Part shown: piece after piece, positions 58,911 to 64,000 of the stretch
Numbering within the stretch: the first letter of the stretch is position 1
How the letters are laid out: the number at the start of each line of letters is the position of its first letter
Assembly (NCBI GenBank): GCA_017590115.1
Contig: JAGGNK010008670.1
Location: forward strand, 1,302,001 to 1,366,000
Direction of reading: 5' to 3'
DNA: 64,000 nt
From: Montifringilla adamsi
Lineage: Eukaryota > Chordata > Aves > Passeriformes > Passeridae
Translations under genes and position numbers: made by a program
Notes under the pieces: model-generated
The model's input: the letters and a program-made list of their open reading frames with translations, nothing else
What the model was told of the DNA's origin: nothing
Database searches by the model: none

Positions 58911-60607
58911 AGAGGGGAGGTTTATCCTGTTCTTGGACACCAGCTAATTTAGGAAATCCAGCTAATTATGGAGTTAATGAACCCAGTTTTTAGGTCAACT
59001 GCTGATTCCTACTCAGCAGATTTTGGTGTCAAAACCCATTTCAGTGACAGCATCAGGAGAAAGAACACTTGCAAGAGCTCTCAGCAATAGAAGAATTAAA
59101 CAATAATTTAAAAATCAAGGTGTGCATTAGAAGAAGGAGCTGTTTTTTATATTATATGTTTGATGGGAATTTCAGGTGTTTTAAGACTGAATTTCAGAAA
59201 ATTTAGGAAGTTTTTGAGCTCACCTGGGTGCTCCACACCCATGAGCTTCACAGGCAAGCTGGACAGAGACCTTTCTTCAGCCATTCCTTGCCCCTGAGCT
59301 CTTGGCAGAGCTTCATAATCTCATTGTAGTTCTGAAAAAAATGAGAATTTCTGCACACAAAGTGACAACTGTAGAAAAAAGAGTCTTTCTCCAATTAATT
59401 GCTTTTTAAACATATTAAGGGTGTTGTCTTTACAAAATTTGTGATTTCTGATGTGCAGCTGGTTTGTGGTGAGCAAAATAAACACTTGGATAAAAATTAA
59501 ATAAGATAAATAATTTAAATTAATTTGCAGGATTGCAGTAAAAATACAGGATTTTAATTGAGTATTGGTAGAGAATAAATGTGTTTGAAATGAAATAATT
59601 CACTTTTGCAATGTATAAAATTCTCTTGGTGTCTAAAAGCTGCTCTCTTCAGGGACCTCTTTTAGGTTCTTACAAGAAAATAAAAAAAATTGCTTTGAAC
59701 CATTTTTGTAGTATATCAATTTGTTTTTAGAGTAAGAAGCCAACGAGGAGTTGTAGGGATGCCATAGTATAAACCAGAGCCTGTAAGTAGAATTTAGAGG
59801 AACTTTATTAGTTAATGAACATTTATTGCCTTCAGAAATCATTCTAAAGCTTTTAGGATTTTTATTTTTTGATAGGTTTTTATCCAAGGTCTTTTGTTTT
59901 TGGTTTTTTTTTTTTTTTTTGTGGCACCAAAAGTATCTCAGGCTTACATGGTGCCTAATGGGTTTCTGTAATATTGCAGCATATGGGATCCAGGATTTTG
60001 ATGCAAATCTCTGTGCTAATTATGTGCAGATGAATCTTGCAGGCCTGCTATTGATCTGCAGTCAAAGACAATTTTTCAGTTAGCTGAAGTTTTATATCAA
60101 TTCATATTTAGCAACTTTGCTGTAATTTAATTATCCACTGGTTTGGCTGTGCAAACCATATGTGGTCGTGGGGCTCGTTTGTTTTTAGCAAGTCTTTTGG
60201 GAAATGTTATTTCTTAGTATTGATGGGGAAATATTTAGTTCTGGTGTTTTACACGGTCTGTCACAGCCTCCTCTCTGTCCAGCTGCCCTCTGTGGGCTCT
60301 GCTCATCCAGGCATTCCCAGGAATGGGTGTCAGGAGCTTTGTGCTGACAGTTTCCCTCGTAACATCCTTGGATGTTTAGATTTTCCACAAGTGGAAGTGG
60401 AGAGTGTTTTTATCCACTCCAATCCAAATTCCAGTGGTGAATTTTACAGCCTGAATGCCCAGAAAAAGGTTTTAAATTGCCCCATCTGCTCTGGCTGGTG
60501 CTGTTCTGGTGTTGGGGGCCTCCCTCAATTCCACGTGGGAAGTGTGCTGGAATCATCTTGCTGAAAGGAACCTATGGATTAGGTTAAATTAAATTAATTA
60601 CAAATCC

Positions 60608-60790
60608 CAGTGAGGGTGGGCAGGCCCAGGCTGCCCAGAGAAGCTGGGGCTGCTCCTGGATCCCTGGAAGTGTCCAGGGCCAGGTGGGACATAGGGGCTT
60701 GGAGCACCTGGGACAGTGGGAGGTGTCCCTGCCATGGCAGGGGTGGCACTGGCTGAGCTCTGGAGTCCCAACCCAAATAATTTCATCATT
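60608..60790 (+). mobile_element. CR1 LINE 3' fragment
   Basis: Sense CR1 with GTGAGGGTGGGCAGGCCCAG, TCCTGGATCCCTGGAAGTGT, TGGAGCACCTGGGACAGTGG and CCTGCCATGGCAGGGGTGGC. The tail is degraded to CCAACCCAAATAATTTCATC. Confidence 0.93.
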
Positions 60791-60969
60791 TTCTTGAAGT
60801 ATTTTGCCAGAAGTAGAAATAACTCCCTGCTGGTTTTGTGCTTTCCCCATCCATCCTTTCAGGAAAACCTGGAATGCCAGCACAGGAGTTGAGCACTCAT
60901 CCAGCACCTTGCTGCGTGCCTGCACCATCTCCTTGGAACTCCTGGATATTAATTTTCTCAGGGACAGTA

Positions 60970-61530
60970 TTTAATATGGGTAATAACCCCCTTGTTTTAG
61001 TTATTGAAAGCCCATTTATCACAACTTTATTAAACATGGAGAACGAAGTGTGCCATTTTGGCCAAGTGCTTTCGCTCGCTCGTGTTCTCTTTGTTGCCCC
61101 AAATGAATGAAATTAGAACAAACAATCTCCGAGTCATTTGTAATCAAGCACTGATTAATGGACTTTGGTTTCACAGCCATTATTCATTCAAGAACACCTG
61201 ATATCTTTCCCATAAACAAATCGTGTTTGTCCAAATTAAGAAATTAAATGAAGCATTTGATGAGTTTATGATTGACCCTTCCAACTCGGAGCCCATTAGT
61301 CAACGTCGTTATCATGCAAAAGCGCCTGACTAATGTGCTGCCTGAATGTGCTGTGTGGATTTATTATGATTTCTGATTAATGCCTGCTGCAAGCCAGACC
61401 ACGGGATTGTAATAATTCCTTGATTTCCATTTGAGGGGCCGCTGAAGATTTTCATCTGTGATGAAATGCATTTGTGTCCCATTAGATTTAGGGATGATTA
61501 TGAGGTGTCGGCCAGATAAATCTTAGCGTG
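60970..61530. promoter_or_regulatory. Candidate conserved non-coding / enhancer-like block
   Basis: Repeat-free, with a FOX-type ATAAACA (61212-61218), a PITX/OTX-like GATTAATGG, ATTATGATTT and ATTAGAT cores, TTATCATGCAAAAGCG and scattered CpGs. It lies between unrelated low-complexity sequence. The call is inferred from texture, not alignment. Confidence 0.4.
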
Positions 61531-62449
61531 GAGCAGAGGGTGCTTGGCAAGGGCTCTTCAGTCCTGGTGGGCTTTTTGTAAGGCTGCTGCCTGTCATTAG
61601 CAGGGATTTTTGGGTGGTTTAAGGGGAGTTCTCAGACTTTTGCAAATGTGGGGGGTCATAGAGGTTGACAGAAACAAGATCCCCAACATATTTATATATG
61701 TGAAACATTTCTCCTCATACCTAAGAGGCTAATAAGAAAATTTTTTTTTTTTATTTTCCTTTCGTTGTTTACGCTCCCTTATTCCATGAATACCTAATAT
61801 CTGTGTTTTTTAAAGTATTTTCTTGAGAGTGTTTGGTAACTTCAGTGACTTGGACAGGATTTTATACAACATTTTCTGCTGAAATAATGCTCCTGAAAAG
61901 CAGATGTCAAACTGCTGTAATAGTAGGTTTTACCACTCCTCCAAATGTGAAGCAAGGCAAGTTCACACCGAGTTACATCTGCCATCAGGTGATTTGAGCC
62001 CTGTTGCCACAAGCCCATGGAAGAATCCATTGGAAAGGGCAGAACAGCATTGTCAGTAAAGGTAGCAGTAATGGAAACTCGTGTCCTTTTCCAATCTCTC
62101 ATATTGATCACCCCAGCAAGGAAAAAAGAAGTGTTTCAAAACACAGCTTATGTGAAAAATCAAATTAGGTGCCTTTATTGCAGATCCTCCCTTTAATTCC
62201 AGTTCTGTTTCTCTTCTCTGTGCTGCACTGTGATTTATTATTGAAGATTTCTGAGCTGCTTTGTTTAAGCCATCCTGTATCCCCTTATCTTCTTAAAATA
62301 CCCACTAAAACTATTTAATCAGTAGTTTCTTAAAGGTTTTGAGCATTTTGTGCTGCTGATCTGAAGCGCTTGGAGAGTTTTCTCTGAGAAATTCAAATGA
62401 TTTTATAGTGATGAGTCTCTTTGAGCAAGAGGAAATTGTGGTTCCATTG

Positions 62450-62562
62450 GAGAGGGCTTGGAGCAGCCTGGGACAGTGGGAGGTGTCCCTGCCCCTGGAA
62501 GGGGATGGCACTGGATGGGCTTTGAGGTCCCTTCCAACCCAAACCATCCTGGGGTTCTCATC
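62450..62562 (+). mobile_element. CR1 LINE 3' tail fragment
   Basis: GGAGAGGGCTTGGAGCAGCC, TGGGACAGTGGGAGGTGTCC, and a complete GGGCTTTGAGGTCCCTTCCA plus ACCCAAACCATCC tail in sense orientation. Confidence 0.92.
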
Positions 62563-62671
62563 TCTGCATTCCTGCCTTGCAGCAGCACTGGGTTTGTGGC
62601 TGCATTTTCTGGTCTGAAAAAAGCGTGGGCAAAGCCAAGGGGGAAAAGAAATGAGTTGTGCAAGAGTACAT

Positions 62672-62822
62672 GGAATTCCAGACTGGTTTGGGTTGGAAGG
62701 GACCTTAAAGCCCATCTTGTTCCAGTCCTGCCATGGCAGGGACCCCTTCCACGGGCCAGGGACCCCTTCCACGGGCCAGGCTGCTCCTTGGTCTCCTCTA
62801 GGGCTGGGGCACTCTGTGCCAG
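62672..62822 (-). mobile_element. CR1 LINE 3' tail fragment with a 20-bp duplication
   Basis: Antisense CR1: GGTTTGGGTTGGAAGGGACC, TTAAAGCCCATCTTGTTCCA and CTGCCATGGCAGGGACCCC. The 20-mer at 62741-62760 is repeated exactly at 62761-62780. It faces the sense copy at 62450 tail to tail. Confidence 0.92.
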
Positions 62823-62959
62823 TCCAGTTAGAAATACATTATTTTAAATCAATCTCGATATTGCCTTTTGGCCTGTTTTCCCAGATTTCTCTGCAGTAGG
62901 GACTGAGTTCTAAAAGTTCATTTTCCAGCCTTATTCCCAGTATTTTGGTGTATTTTGGT

Positions 62960-63420
62960 GCCCTTTCTCAGCGTGGCCGTTCCCCGTTGGTGCTGGCCGT
63001 GCCTCTCTGCGCCTTTCAGCTGGCCATTATTGACATTTTATTCCCAGGCTCGGCAGATAAACGTCCACATTCAGCTGGTGGAGGTGATTATGTGGGGCTG
63101 CCACCAAAGAAACCCTAAAGCATCCTATTAGCAGGGCCTGAGCCTGGGAATAAAGGCCCCAATTACGGAGCACTGCCGAGGCCCTCCCGTGACATTAATG
63201 GTGTCTTTATAACCTTTTTCACTTCTGCTGCCTCTGACAGAGCGCCACAATCGCAGCCATGGTTTTGCCCTTGGCAAGCAAAACCTCATTTGGAGAGGAT
63301 AATAAGTATTTACTATTTAGATGGCTGGCAATAAAATTTCTCTGAATGAGATTTTAAGGAGAAAACGCAAACTGATTCAATTACTTCCTTTAATGGACTG
63401 GGGAGACCTGTAATAACAGT
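62960..63420. promoter_or_regulatory. Candidate conserved non-coding / enhancer-like block
   Basis: Repeat-free block with CpGs and motifs such as GGCCATTATTGACATTTTA, GGCAGATAAACG, CAATTACGGAG, CATTAATGG and GTATTTAC (63306-63313). It has no open frame of interest. Inferred regulatory. Confidence 0.35.
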
Positions 63421-63465
63421 TTGTGGAAGCTCCAAGTCTTGTGTTTAGCTTTTTTCTTTCCTTTT

Positions 63466-63485
63466 AATTTATTTATTTATTTATC
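63466..63485. repeat. (ATTT)n microsatellite
   Basis: About five ATTT units, followed by a short GTGTGTGTG run. Confidence 0.9.
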
Positions 63486-63536
63486 TGTGTGTGTGAAAAT
63501 ACAAACTGATTCTTTTTCCAAGTAGAAATTACATAA

Positions 63537-63625
63537 TGGAATCGTTAAAGTTGGAAAATGTCTAAAAAACCTGTGAGATCATCAAGCCCAGCCCTTAACC
63601 CAGCATTGCCACATTCACCGTTTTC
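63537..63625 (-). mobile_element. CR1 LINE 3' fragment (older subfamily)
   Basis: ATGGAATCGTTAAAGTTGG, then a GTGAGATCATCAAGCCCAGC-like segment and CCTTAACCCAGCATTGCCAC, is the reverse complement of an older CR1 3' end (AAGGTTGGAAAAGACCT type). Confidence 0.82.
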
Positions 63626-64000
63626 ACTGGAAAACTTAATCCGACTTTTCCCTGCACACCCCATGATATTTTTCTCATCTTAAAAGTGCATAAAAATCTC
63701 AAGTACTTGACAGTGTTTTAGTGGCAAAAAGTGTTGGGAAACCCTAAATATTAGAGAATTCCTGTCATCTGGCCTTCGGGTGGAATGGGATGTCAGTTGT
63801 GTCTTAAAAATGGAGATTTCTTGTAAAGCCATGGAGCATCCACTCCCTCTCAAAGCGTTGTAGAACACAGCTGCTTTAACAGCTGGGTGTGTGCCAGCAG
63901 AAGGGATTTCCCAGGGGATGTGGAACATTTATGGGATTTAGGAAAAGCTCCTTTTAAGGACAGGTATGAGAAACAGTTACTGAAAATGTTTGGGTTTCTT

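Larger units (their letters stand above)
53952..64000 (+). other. RSRC1: RSRC1 intron downstream of the third visible exon (partial)
   Basis: This intron begins with GTGAGT and is not closed within the window. It contains CR1 fragments near 55.3, 58.6, 60.6, 62.5, 62.7 and 63.5 kb, a TA-rich palindromic microsatellite at 55979-56069 and a short irregular repeat at 58268-58335. Three regulatory-like blocks lie at 56110-57590, 60970-61530 and 62960-63420. No exon with the expected Lys/Glu-rich coiled-coil continuation was recognised. The rest is AT-rich sequence that I cannot name. Confidence 0.75.

Noticed and set aside
1..64000. Strand bias of CR1 insertions relative to RSRC1 transcription
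   Set aside because: About eight sense and twelve antisense copies were recognised, too few for a claim.
53952..64000. Search for the next RSRC1 exon (ADEALKAKERNEEE-like)
   Set aside because: No open segment with this Lys/Glu-rich pattern and splice sites was found, so it likely lies beyond the window.

Overview
The window is vertebrate, and most likely avian (probably passerine), genomic DNA. Long AT-rich intronic sequence is interrupted by about twenty truncated copies of the 3' end of the bird LINE CR1, on both strands. There is also a solo endogenous-retrovirus LTR, several minisatellites, and no mammalian-type SINEs. No bacterial-style genes, CRISPR arrays, rRNAs or tRNAs were seen.

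The one gene I can support is RSRC1 (arginine/serine-rich coiled-coil 1, also called SRrp53), transcribed on the + strand. Three consecutive internal coding exons are visible at 20276-20440, 41814-41850 and 53900-53951. Their reading phases join perfectly (phase 2, then 0, then 1). The conceptual product runs from an RS-rich segment through a Lys/Asp-rich segment into the conserved NIKAGLEHL and PAEQAKARLQLVLEA blocks at the start of the coiled coil. The start codon and first RS exons must lie upstream of base 1, and the rest of the coiled coil and C terminus downstream of base 64000. Everything else is intron of this gene: at least 20.3 kb before the first visible exon, then 21.4 kb, 12.0 kb, and at least 10 kb after the third.

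The introns hold three kinds of material. (1) Repeats: CR1 fragments, a solo LTR at 18763-19170 with 7-bp terminal inverted repeats, a possible second LTR next to it, minisatellites (the best a 9/17-bp mosaic at 42798-43053), and AT-rich palindromes. (2) Blocks whose texture differs from decayed intron: repeat-free, dense in TAAT-core, MEF2-, POU-, FOX- and PBX-like sites, and sometimes CpG-containing. The best are near 8.0-8.4, 14.9-16.0, 29.8-30.4, 35.5-36.8, 45.3-46.9, 56.1-57.6, 61.0-61.5 and 63.0-63.4 kb. RSRC1 is a neighbour of the developmental homeobox gene SHOX2 in vertebrates, and its introns are known to house long-range enhancers, so these blocks are candidate SHOX2 cis-regulatory elements. 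This is inference, because conservation could not be computed. (3) Unremarkable intronic DNA.

I found no clear sign of a wholly new biological system. The most interesting points are the regulatory-like blocks, the in-frame and weakly bounded 165-nt RS exon, and some unusual repeat architectures.
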